From an uncultured Pseudorhodobacter sp. (GTDB lineage Bacteria > Pseudomonadota > Alphaproteobacteria > Rhodobacterales > Rhodobacteraceae): DNA of 41,865 nt. The notes under the pieces were generated by a model. The model had not been told where the DNA came from. It did not search any database and saw only the letters and a list, made by a program, of their open reading frames with translations. Both the position numbers and the translations under genes were made by a program. The stretch covers positions 1 to 41,865 of the forward strand of contig CAMFIX010000002.1 of NCBI GenBank assembly GCA_945952425.1, in the 5' to 3' direction. Shown piece by piece: positions 8,291 to 16,549 of this stretch (position 1 is the stretch's first letter; each line of letters opens with the position of its first letter).

Positions 8291-8755
8291 ATGACCGACG
8301 ATCCGATCTATTTCTATTCGCAAGTCGAGGCGTTTTCCGAGTTTTCAAACTTTGCGCCCTTTGGAATCGCGATGGAAGGCCTGTGGTGGCCGACTGTCGA
8401 ACATTACTTTCAGGCGCAGAAGTTCCATGACGCCGAATGGCGTGAGAAGATCCGCCGTGCCTCTGGCCCGAAGGAGGCCAAGCGCCTTGGCATGACGCGC
8501 AAACTTCCCCTCCGCCAGGATTGGGAAGAGGTGAAGGAGGCGATCATGCTATCCGCCGTCCGCGCCAAGTTTTCAACTCATCCGGACCTGCGGGAGCTGC
8601 TTGTCTCGACCGGGACGCGCCCGCTGGTCGAGGCGGCGCCCATGGATGGCTATTGGGGATCGGGACCGGATGGGACAGGTTTGAACCGGCTGGGACATAT
8701 CCTGATGGAGGTTAGGGCAAGGCTATCGACCAGGGGCGAAGTCATCCCCAACTGA
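8291..8755 (+). CDS. NADAR (YbiA-like) family protein
   Basis: FYSQVEAFSEFSNFAPFGIAMEGLWWPTVEHYFQAQKFHDAEWREKIRRASGPKEAKRLGM...DGYWGSGPDGTGLNRLGHILMEVR. Confidence 0.9.
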   Translation: MTDDPIYFYSQVEAFSEFSNFAPFGIAMEGLWWPTVEHYFQAQKFHDAEWREKIRRASGPKEAKRLGMTRKLPLRQDWEEVKEAIMLSAVRAKFSTHPDLRELLVSTGTRPLVEAAPMDGYWGSGPDGTGLNRLGHILMEVRARLSTRGEVIPN

Positions 8756-8759
8756 AAAC

Positions 8760-8787
8760 TTGACAGGTGTGTCAGTTTCCCTATCCT
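8760..8787 (+). promoter_or_regulatory. Sigma70-type promoter candidate with a palindrome over -35
   Basis: TTGACA - 16 nt - TATCCT; TGACA-ggtg-TGTCA inverted repeat covers the -35. Confidence 0.45.
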
Positions 8788-8809
8788 GCCGGAAACCGGA
8801 GGCGCACCC

Positions 8810-10840
8810 ATGTCGAACGATCCCCTTCTCCAGCCTTATCAGCTGAAACACCTCACCCTTCGCAACCGCATCATGACGACCAGCCACGAGCCGGCCTACC
8901 CCGAGGATGGGATGCCGAAGGATCGTTACAGGCTCTATCACCTGGAACGCGCCAGGGCGGGGGTGGCGATGGTGATGACGGCGGGGTCGGCGGCGGTGTC
9001 GAAAGACTCGCCCCCGGTCTTCAACAACGTCCTGGCCTATAAGGACGAGGTCGTGCCGTGGATGAAGCGCATCGCGGATGACTGCCACGAGGCCGGCGCC
9101 GCCGTGATGATCCAGCTGACCCACCTTGGCCGTCGCACGCGCTGGGACAAAGGCGATTGGTTGCCGACGCTGGGCGCCTCGCACTCCCGCGAACCCTCGC
9201 ACCGCGCCTTCCCCAAGCGGATCGAGGATTGGGATATCACCCGCGTCATCAAGGACTTCGCCGATGCCTGCGAGCGGATGAAGGAGGCGGGGCTCGATGG
9301 GGTCGAGTTCGAGTGCTATGGGCACCTGCTGGATCAGTTCATGTCGCCGCACACCAACGACCTTGAGGCGCCCTATGGCGGCAGTCTGGAGAACCGCGCG
9401 CGCTTTGTGCTGGAGGTGCTGCAGGCCTGCCGCGACCGGGTGGGGCCGAACTTCCTGCTGGGGATGCGCTATACGGCGGATGAGGTCGAAGGCGGCATCA
9501 GTGCCGACGAAGGCATCGCCATCGGCAAGCTCTTCCGCGACAGTGGCAATGTCGATTTCCTGAACATCATCCGCGGCCGCATCCATACCGATGCGGCGAT
9601 GACCGACGTGATCCCGATACACGGCATGCGCAGCGCGCCGCATCTGGATTTCGCCGGGCGGATGAAGGCCGAGGTCGGGATGCCGACCTTCCACGCCAGC
9701 CGCATTCCTGACGTGGCGACGGCGCGGCACGCGGTGGCTTCGGGCCAGCTGGATATGGTGGGCATGACGCGGGCCCATATGGCCGACCCTCATGTGGTGA
9801 AGAAGATCGCCGAGGGGCGCGAGGATGACATCCGCCCCTGCGTGGGGGCGACCTATTGCCTCGACCGGATCTACCAGGGCGGCATGGCGCTTTGCATCCA
9901 CAACCCGGCCACGGGGCGCGAGGCGACCGAGCATCACGTCGTGCCGAAAGCGCCCGCGCAGAAGAAGGTTGTCGTGATCGGCGCGGGCGCGGGCGGCCTC
10001 GAAGCCGCCCGGGTCGCGGCCGAGCGTGGCCACAAGGTCGTGGTCTTCGAGGCGGCGGACCAGGCGGGCGGCCAGGTGCGGCTCTTGGCGCAGACCAAGC
10101 GCCGGGCCGAGATGATCGGCATCATCGACTGGCGCATGGCGCAATGCGCCGCCATGGGGGTCGAGTTCCGCTTCAACACCTGGGCCGAGGCCGAGGATGT
10201 GACCGCGCTGAACCCCGATGTGGTGATCGTGGCGACGGGCGGCATGGCGCAGAAGGACATCCTGGCCTTCGGGAACGAGCTGACGGTCAGCTCCTGGGAT
10301 ATCCTATCGGGCGATGTGAAGCCGGGGACGAATGTGCTGCTCTATGACGATGCGGGCGACCATACGGCGCTTCAGGTCGCGCAAAAGCTGGCCGAGGCGG
10401 GTGTGACGGCCGAGGTGATGACGCCGGACCGCACCTTTGCGCCGGATGTCATGGCGATGAACCTGGTGCCCTATATGCGGGCGATCCAGGGGAAGGATGT
10501 GACCTTTACCGTGACCTACCGCCTGACCGGGGTCGAAAAGGACGGCAACCGCATCAAGGCCACGGTGGACAGCGATTACGCGAAACTGGGGATCGAAAAG
10601 CACTATGACCAGGTTATCGTGAACCACGGCACCCTGCCGCTGGACGAGCTTTACTTCGCGCTGAAGCCGCTGTCGGAAAACCTCGGCGCCGTGGATTACG
10701 AGGCGCTGATCGCCCATCAGCCGCAAGCGTTGAACGGCGGCCCCAAGGGCTTTCGGCTTTACCGCATCGGCGATGCGGTCGAGGCGCGCAACATCCATGC
10801 CGCGATCTATGACGCGCTGAGGCTGCTCTCGGCCGTCTGA
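8810..10840 (+). CDS. NADH:flavin oxidoreductase / FAD-dependent demethylase (TMADH/DgcA/N-methylproline demethylase-like)
   Basis: Old-yellow-enzyme barrel (HLTLRNRIMTTSHEPAY, IQLTHLGRRT, EFECYGHLLDQFMSPHTNDLEAPYGGSLENRARF), Cys cluster CVGATYCLDRIYQGGMALCIHNPATGRE, C-terminal FAD domain VVVIGAGAGGLEAARVAAERGHKVVVFE. Confidence 0.87.
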   Translation: MSNDPLLQPYQLKHLTLRNRIMTTSHEPAYPEDGMPKDRYRLYHLERARAGVAMVMTAGSAAVSKDSPPVFNNVLAYKDEVVPWMKRIADDCHEAGAAVMIQLTHLGRRTRWDKGDWLPTLGASHSREPSHRAFPKRIEDWDITRVIKDFADACERMKEAGLDGVEFECYGHLLDQFMSPHTNDLEAPYGGSLENRARFVLEVLQACRDRVGPNFLLGMRYTADEVEGGISADEGIAIGKLFRDSGNVDFLNIIRGRIHTDAAMTDVIPIHGMRSAPHLDFAGRMKAEVGMPTFHASRIPDVATARHAVASGQLDMVGMTRAHMADPHVVKKIAEGREDDIRPCVGATYCLDRIYQGGMALCIHNPATGREATEHHVVPKAPAQKKVVVIGAGAGGLEAARVAAERGHKVVVFEAADQAGGQVRLLAQTKRRAEMIGIIDWRMAQCAAMGVEFRFNTWAEAEDVTALNPDVVIVATGGMAQKDILAFGNELTVSSWDILSGDVKPGTNVLLYDDAGDHTALQVAQKLAEAGVTAEVMTPDRTFAPDVMAMNLVPYMRAIQGKDVTFTVTYRLTGVEKDGNRIKATVDSDYAKLGIEKHYDQVIVNHGTLPLDELYFALKPLSENLGAVDYEALIAHQPQALNGGPKGFRLYRIGDAVEARNIHAAIYDALRLLSAV

Positions 10841-10845
10841 CGCGC

Positions 10846-10870
10846 TGGCGCCCCGCGACAAGGGGCGCCA
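10846..10870 (+). terminator. Hairpin terminator after the flavoprotein gene
   Basis: TGGCGCCCC-gcgacaa-GGGGCGCCA then TTTCCTTCGATTT. Confidence 0.55.
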
Positions 10871-10904
10871 TTTCCTTCGATTTCTTCGGGAACCCCCCGG
10901 TTTT

Positions 10905-10920
10905 TTGACGCTCCGTTAAC
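10905..10920 (+). promoter_or_regulatory. CtrA-like box
   Basis: TTGA-CGCTCCG-TTAAC, upstream of the 10989 ORF. Confidence 0.5.
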
Positions 10921-10988
10921 GCCGCAGCCACGCAATGGGGACGTGGGATGTGGACGATGGCCGGAAAAGGTCAACAGGGGTGGTCAAG

Positions 10989-11756
10989 ATGGAAGAGGTC
11001 GCCGAAAGCGCTCTGCGCGTGACGATTGCGCCGGGACGGGGGCGCGCGATGCTGGCGCGCGACGTGCTGGCCCGGGCCTTCGGGCTGGAGGGGGCGGAGG
11101 CCGAGCGGCTCTTGGCGCGGGGCGGCACGCTCAGCGGCAGGGCGCCCTCGCTGGCGCTGTTGCGGCTTTTGGGGGTGCAGGCCGATCTGTCGACCGAGGC
11201 GCCGCGCTTCGACCTGTCGCTGCGTCTGGGCGATCCGGAGGTCGAGGGGCCAGCGGGGATCGTGCTGGAAGACCTGCCGCAAGAGGCCGCTCAGGCCACC
11301 GCCCGCGCCCTGCGGGGCGATGGCGTGCAGGTGACGCTGGCGCCGCATCTGGGCGCGCTTTACGACGTTTTCGCCCCGGCGCGCGGCCCGCTGCCCGAGG
11401 CGCTGCGCCAGTATCTGAAGCTGCTCGGCGCTGGCGAGACCGAGGGGCCGGCGCTGGTCGCGGGGCTGGAGGCGCAGGTGGCGCGGCTGGTGACCGCGCG
11501 CTTCCGGGCGCTGGGGCTGATCGCGGTGCACCAGGCCTTTCAGCGCTTCGACCTCTGGGTCACCGGGTCGGGACGGCTGAGCCTGCGCGAGGCGGCCGAT
11601 TTCCTGGCGGCGCGGGGGATGGGCGACCCGGGTGCGCTGGCGCGGGGCGTGCGGGTGGAGCGCGGGCTGACGCGCGCGGCCGCCCGGCAATTCCTGAACG
11701 ATTACCGCCACATCGGCCTGCCCGCCCGGCTGACCTTGTGCGGCATGCCCGCCTGA
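10989..11756 (+). CDS. Uncharacterised protein at the head of the flagellar block (start 10989 or 10935)
   Basis: 255-aa ORF (MEEVAESALRVTIAPGRGRAMLARDVLARAFGLEGAEAERLLARGG...); co-directional with motB; no family recognised. Confidence 0.75.
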   Translation: MEEVAESALRVTIAPGRGRAMLARDVLARAFGLEGAEAERLLARGGTLSGRAPSLALLRLLGVQADLSTEAPRFDLSLRLGDPEVEGPAGIVLEDLPQEAAQATARALRGDGVQVTLAPHLGALYDVFAPARGPLPEALRQYLKLLGAGETEGPALVAGLEAQVARLVTARFRALGLIAVHQAFQRFDLWVTGSGRLSLREAADFLAARGMGDPGALARGVRVERGLTRAAARQFLNDYRHIGLPARLTLCGMPA

Positions 11757-11775
11757 TTGCGTAAAATGCCGGGAG

Positions 11776-11791
11776 TTAAAGAAATCTTGAC
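11776..11791 (+). promoter_or_regulatory. CtrA-like box upstream of motB
   Basis: TTAA-AGAAATC-TTGAC. Confidence 0.45.
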
Positions 11792-11835
11792 CGGCATGGG
11801 GCAGACTGGCTCTCGGGTGTGAAATATCTGGGTGT

Positions 11836-12678
11836 GTGGTCATGGCCGGCAATGGGAATGCCGCGCCCATCATCATCAAGCGAAAGAAAGTCATCGCAGG
11901 CGGGGGCCACCACGGGGGTGCGTGGAAGGTTGCCTATGCGGACTTCGTGACGGCCATGATGGCCTTCTTCCTCTTGATGTGGCTTTTGGGCGCGACGACG
12001 GAAAAACAACGCAAGGGCATCGCGGATTACTTCAATCCGACGATCCCGATCAACCGCGTCTCGGGCGGCGGCAACGGCGCGTTCGGCGGCGATTCGATCT
12101 TTTCGGACAACAGCTTCGCCTTCAACGGCACGGGCCAGTCCGCCACGACCCAGGGCACCGACTCCAAGGCCGGCGGCGAGGGTGGCTCGGGCGAGGGGAA
12201 ATCGACCGACCAGGAGAATATCTCCAAGCTGCAAAGCGCGCTGGCGGGGCGGGGCGGCGAAAGCGCCACGATGAAAAGCCTGATGAGCCATGTCGTGACC
12301 CGCGTCACCGACGAGGGCCTGGTGGTGGAGCTGTTCGACACCGAAACCGCGCCGCTTTTCGACGCCGATACCGCGCAGCCCACGGCGGATGTGACGGCGC
12401 TGGTCAAGATGATCTCGGAGGTCTTTGCCGCCTCGCCCAACCGGATCGCGGTCGAGGGCTATGTGAAATCCTACCCGGTGATGCTGGTCAAGAACCCGAC
12501 CTGGGCGCTGTCGACCGACCGCGCGCAGGTGGTGCGCCAGCTGCTGGAGGGGGCGGGCACGCAGAAGGATCGCATCGCGCGGGTGGTGGGCCATGCCGAC
12601 CGCAAGCCCGCGACGGCCGACCCGACCGCGGGTCGCAACAACCGGGTGGAGATCATTCTCTTGCGCAACGACAGGTAA
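11836..12678 (+). CDS. motB: Flagellar motor protein MotB (start 11836 or 11842)
   Basis: GGGHHGGAWKVAYADFVTAMMAFFLLMWLLGATTEKQRKGIADYF; C-terminal OmpA-like domain (IAVEGYVKSY...VVGHADRKP). Confidence 0.93.
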   Translation: MVMAGNGNAAPIIIKRKKVIAGGGHHGGAWKVAYADFVTAMMAFFLLMWLLGATTEKQRKGIADYFNPTIPINRVSGGGNGAFGGDSIFSDNSFAFNGTGQSATTQGTDSKAGGEGGSGEGKSTDQENISKLQSALAGRGGESATMKSLMSHVVTRVTDEGLVVELFDTETAPLFDADTAQPTADVTALVKMISEVFAASPNRIAVEGYVKSYPVMLVKNPTWALSTDRAQVVRQLLEGAGTQKDRIARVVGHADRKPATADPTAGRNNRVEIILLRNDR

Positions 12679-12697
12679 AAGCACGGCCTTTTATCTG

Positions 12698-12712
12698 TTA
12701 GGTGGATGTTAA
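12698..12712 (+). promoter_or_regulatory. CtrA-like box upstream of flgE
   Basis: TTAG-GTGGATG-TTAA, 53 bp before ATG 12766. Confidence 0.45.
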
Positions 12713-12765
12713 GGCGCCTTTGTCAGCTTGGTCCGGCAAGATCGAGCTGCAGAAAGGCGCTGTCG

Positions 12766-14070
12766 ATGACGATTACCTCTTCGCTCAATGCGGGCGTGGC
12801 GGGTTTGAATGCCAATTCGAACCGACTGTCCACGATCTCCGACAATATCGCGAACTCGTCCACCTATGGGTACAAGAAGGCCACGGCCGATTTCTATTCG
12901 GTCGTCGTCCATGGTGACCTCTCCACCAGCTATTCCGCGGGGGGCGTCCGGTCGACGTCCTACCGGCTGATCGACGAACACGGGCCGCTGATCGGCACGT
13001 CGAATTCCACCGACTTCGCCATCGACGGCCGCGGCTTCATGGCCGTGACGACGATCGACGCGGTGAAGCGGGGGGGCAGCAGCCTGCCGATCTCGCTGAC
13101 CACGACGGGCTCGTTCAAGGCCGATGCCGATGGCATCCTGCGCGATTCCACCGGCAAGGTGCTGATGGGCTGGGTCGCCAATCCCGACGGCACGCTGGGC
13201 AATTACCCGCGCGACACGATGTCGGCGCTGCAGCCGGTCAAGCTGGACACCAACCAGTATATCTCGAACCCGACGACAGAGCTGTCGCTGTCGGCCAACC
13301 TGCCGGCCACCGCCACCGCGGCGGGCGCCTCGGGTGATCCGCAGGAAATGACGATCCAGTATGCCGGCAACCTCGGCACTTCGGAAACGCTGCATTACAC
13401 CTTTACGCCCACGGTGCCGGCGACCGGCCGGTCGAACGAATGGACGATGTCGATCACCGACAGCGCCTCCGACAATGCGGTGATCGGCGAATATACCGTG
13501 GTCTTCGACAATTCCCAGGCCTCTGGCGGCACGCTGGCCTCGGTCACCACGATCTCGGGGCAGGATTACGACCCGGCGACGGGCAAGATCCCGCTGACGG
13601 TCGGCGGCGGCTCGATCAACATGAACATCGGCGCCATCGGCGAGACGGGCGGCATGACGCAGCTGTCCCAGGACTTCGCCCCCATCGGCAAGGCCACCAA
13701 CGGCACGCCCGTGGCGCGCCTGGTCAGCGTGAACATCGACGACAACGGCTATCTGCATGCGAACTACGACCAGGGCTTCTCGAAGGTGATCTACCAGATC
13801 CCCGTCGTGGATGTGCCGAACCCCAACGGGCTGATCTCGCATTCGGATCAAGCCTATGAAAGCCCCGCCGATTCGGGCGCCTTCTACCAGAGGGATTCGC
13901 GCGATGGCCCGACCGGCAAGAAGGTCCGCTATTCGATGGAGCAGTCCACCACCGATGTCACCTCGGAACTGACCAACCTGATCACCACGCAGCGCGCCTA
14001 TTCGTCCAACGTCAAGGTCATCCAGACGGTCGACGAAATGCTGCAGGAAACCGCCAACCTGAAGCGCTGA
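12766..14070 (+). CDS. flgE: Flagellar hook protein FlgE
   Basis: MTITSSLNAGVAGLNANSNRLSTISDNIANSSTYGYKK; C-terminal SELTNLITTQRAYSSNVKVIQTVDEMLQETANLKR. Confidence 0.93.
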   Translation: MTITSSLNAGVAGLNANSNRLSTISDNIANSSTYGYKKATADFYSVVVHGDLSTSYSAGGVRSTSYRLIDEHGPLIGTSNSTDFAIDGRGFMAVTTIDAVKRGGSSLPISLTTTGSFKADADGILRDSTGKVLMGWVANPDGTLGNYPRDTMSALQPVKLDTNQYISNPTTELSLSANLPATATAAGASGDPQEMTIQYAGNLGTSETLHYTFTPTVPATGRSNEWTMSITDSASDNAVIGEYTVVFDNSQASGGTLASVTTISGQDYDPATGKIPLTVGGGSINMNIGAIGETGGMTQLSQDFAPIGKATNGTPVARLVSVNIDDNGYLHANYDQGFSKVIYQIPVVDVPNPNGLISHSDQAYESPADSGAFYQRDSRDGPTGKKVRYSMEQSTTDVTSELTNLITTQRAYSSNVKVIQTVDEMLQETANLKR

Positions 14071-14079
14071 GGATAGGAC

Positions 14080-15537
14080 ATGACGATCTCCAACACGCTT
14101 GCCAGTGCGCTTTCCGGCCTGACGGCAGCCTCCCGCGCGGCGGAGTTGGTGTCGTCGAACATCGCCAATGCCTCGACCCCCGGCTATGCGCGGCGCGAGC
14201 TGATGCTTGCGCCCCGCGTGGTCGGGACGGCGGGGCAGGGCGTCCAGGTCGTGGGCGTCAAACGGGTGGAAAACCTGCCCGTCATCGCCGACCGGCGCCT
14301 GGCCCAGGCCGCGCAGGGCGACAGCGACGCGCGCACGGCCTTTTACAAGCAGATCGAAGGGGCCATCGGCACGCCGGATCTGGCCTATTCGCTGTCCGGG
14401 CGCATCTCGGCCTTCGACACGGCGCTGACCGAGGCGACCTCGCATCCCGAATCGGAGGCGCGGCTGCAGGCCGTGCTGTCTTCGGCCAAGAACCTGGTCT
14501 CGACCATCGGCAGCATCGGCAAAGAGGTGCAATCCGCCCGGCTGACCGCCGATTCGGAAATTGCGAACCAGGTGCAGACGCTGAACGACAGCCTGCAGAA
14601 AGTGACCGAGCTGAACGTGCAGATCCGGCGCGGGGCGGGGCTTGGGCAGGATGTCTCTTCGCTGCAGGACTTGCGGCAGCAGACCATCGACAAGGTCGCC
14701 TCGATCGTGCCGCTGCGCCAGGTCGAACAGGATGACGGGTCGGTCAAGCTTTACACCTCGACCGGCGGCATCCTGCTGGATGAGACCCCGGCCACCTTCG
14801 GATTTACCCGCACGCAGACCATCGTGCCCGAGATGAGCCAGGCCTCGGGCGGGCTTTCGGGGCTGACGATCAACGGCCGGCCGATGACGACGACGGGGGC
14901 GAGCTCTTTCATCAAGGGCGGCTCGCTGGCGGCGCAATTCGCGGTGCGGGACGATCTTGGGCCCGATGCGCAGGCGCAGCTGGATGCCGTGACCCGCGAC
15001 CTGGTGGAGCGGTTCCAGGACAGCGGCCTGGATGCGACGCGGGCGCCGGGCGACCCGGGGTTGTTCACCGATGCGGGCGCGGCTTTCGATCCGGCCAACG
15101 AGGTCGGGCTCGCACAAAGGCTGGCGGTCAACACCGCCGTCGATCCGGCGCAAGGCGGCGCGCTTTGGCGGCTGCGCGACGGGCTGGGCGCCACGGTCGC
15201 GGGCGATCCGGGCAACAACTCCCTGATTTCCGACCTGCGGGATGCGCTGCAGGCCGACCGCACGCCGGCCTCGGGCGATTTCGTCGGCGGTCCGCGCAGC
15301 CAGTCGGTGCTGGCCAGCGACTTCCTGTCGGAAGTCTCGGGCTCCCGGCTCGCGGCAGAGGGGGAAAGCACCTATACCGCCGCGCGTCTCGATACATATC
15401 AACAGCTTGAGGCGCAGGATGGCGTCGACAGCGACCAAGAGATGCAGAACTTGCTGCAGATCGAACAGGCCTATTCGGCCAATGCGAAGGTCATCAAGAC
15501 CGTGCAAGACATGCTGCAAACATTGATGGATAACTGA
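14080..15537 (+). CDS. flgK: Flagellar hook-associated protein FlgK
   Basis: LASALSGLTAASRAAELVSSNIANASTPGYARRELML; C-terminal NLLQIEQAYSANAKVIKTVQDMLQTLMDN. Confidence 0.93.
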   Translation: MTISNTLASALSGLTAASRAAELVSSNIANASTPGYARRELMLAPRVVGTAGQGVQVVGVKRVENLPVIADRRLAQAAQGDSDARTAFYKQIEGAIGTPDLAYSLSGRISAFDTALTEATSHPESEARLQAVLSSAKNLVSTIGSIGKEVQSARLTADSEIANQVQTLNDSLQKVTELNVQIRRGAGLGQDVSSLQDLRQQTIDKVASIVPLRQVEQDDGSVKLYTSTGGILLDETPATFGFTRTQTIVPEMSQASGGLSGLTINGRPMTTTGASSFIKGGSLAAQFAVRDDLGPDAQAQLDAVTRDLVERFQDSGLDATRAPGDPGLFTDAGAAFDPANEVGLAQRLAVNTAVDPAQGGALWRLRDGLGATVAGDPGNNSLISDLRDALQADRTPASGDFVGGPRSQSVLASDFLSEVSGSRLAAEGESTYTAARLDTYQQLEAQDGVDSDQEMQNLLQIEQAYSANAKVIKTVQDMLQTLMDN

Positions 15538-15538
15538 C

Positions 15539-16549
15539 ATGTCCGGAACATTTACCATGGGCGACCTCGCGCAGGTTCGCATGTTGACGGGGCAGGGCAG
15601 CCGGCTGAAAAGCCAGATGAACCAGCTGTCGGTCGAGGCGACGACAGGCCTCGTCGCCGACAAGACCGCGCGGCTGAAGGGCAATTACGTGCAGGTCGCG
15701 GGCATCGAATCGCGGCTGGGCCAGATCGCCGCCTATCGCACCGTCACGTCGGAGCAGCTGATCCTGACCTCGGGCATGCAGACGGCGATCAACACGGTCA
15801 GCAGCCAGTCGAACGCGCTGGGCTCGGCGCTTCTGGGCGCGGTCTCTTCGCAGAACGAGCTGCGGATCTCGGCCCTGGGCGACGATGCGACGGCGACGCT
15901 GAAATCGGTGCTTTCGGCGCTGAATGTGCGGATCGGCGAACGCTCGCTCTTCTCGGGCAAGGCGACGGGCACGCAGACGTTCGGCAGCGCAGACGAGCTG
16001 ATGGATGCGCTGCAAAACGCCGTCACGGCCTCGGGCGCGGTGTCGTCGGGCGATGTCGAGGCGGCGGTGAATGCTTTCTTTTCAGACCCTTCCGGCTTCC
16101 AGGCCACCAGTTACAAGGGCGGCGACAGCAATGATCCGGTGCCGATCGGGCCGGGTGAGACGGCGCAGGTCGATGTGACGGGGATGGACCCGGCCATCGT
16201 CGGCATGATCAAGGGCGTCGCGATGGCGGGGCTTTTGGCGCGGGGCGTGCTGTCGGGCTCGGTCACGGCGCGCTCCGACCTGATGCGGCGCGCGGGCGAG
16301 AGTCTTGCGGGCACGCAAGAGCTTTTGGCCGGGCTTGGCGCGCATGTCGGTTCGACCGAGGCCGCGATGCAGAACGCGGCGACGCGCAACGATGCCGAGA
16401 AAGACACGCTGGAAAGCGCGCGTTTGAATCTTCTTTCTGTCGATCAATATGAAACGGCAACGAAATATCAAGAAACCCAGGGTCAACTGCAGGCGCTTTA
16501 CACCCTGACCTCCCGCGCCTCGCGGCTTAGCCTGGTGGATTACCTGTGA
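15539..16549 (+). CDS. flgL: Flagellar hook-associated protein FlgL
   Basis: Flagellin-like N-terminus QGSRLKSQMNQLSVEATTGLVADKTARLKGNYVQVAGIESRL; position between flgK and flgI. Confidence 0.85.
   Translation: MSGTFTMGDLAQVRMLTGQGSRLKSQMNQLSVEATTGLVADKTARLKGNYVQVAGIESRLGQIAAYRTVTSEQLILTSGMQTAINTVSSQSNALGSALLGAVSSQNELRISALGDDATATLKSVLSALNVRIGERSLFSGKATGTQTFGSADELMDALQNAVTASGAVSSGDVEAAVNAFFSDPSGFQATSYKGGDSNDPVPIGPGETAQVDVTGMDPAIVGMIKGVAMAGLLARGVLSGSVTARSDLMRRAGESLAGTQELLAGLGAHVGSTEAAMQNAATRNDAEKDTLESARLNLLSVDQYETATKYQETQGQLQALYTLTSRASRLSLVDYL

Noticed and set aside
10943-11764. Second 273-aa ORF in another frame over the orphan flagellar-locus gene
   Set aside because: Gly/Arg/Ala-only style translation. 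The 10935/10989 frame has normal amino-acid diversity, so the equal length is coincidence.
12709-15684. 991-aa minus-strand ORF antisense to flgE/flgK
   Set aside because: Arg/His/Gly/Ala-rich low-information translation opposite two unmistakable flagellar genes; a GC3 shadow ORF.
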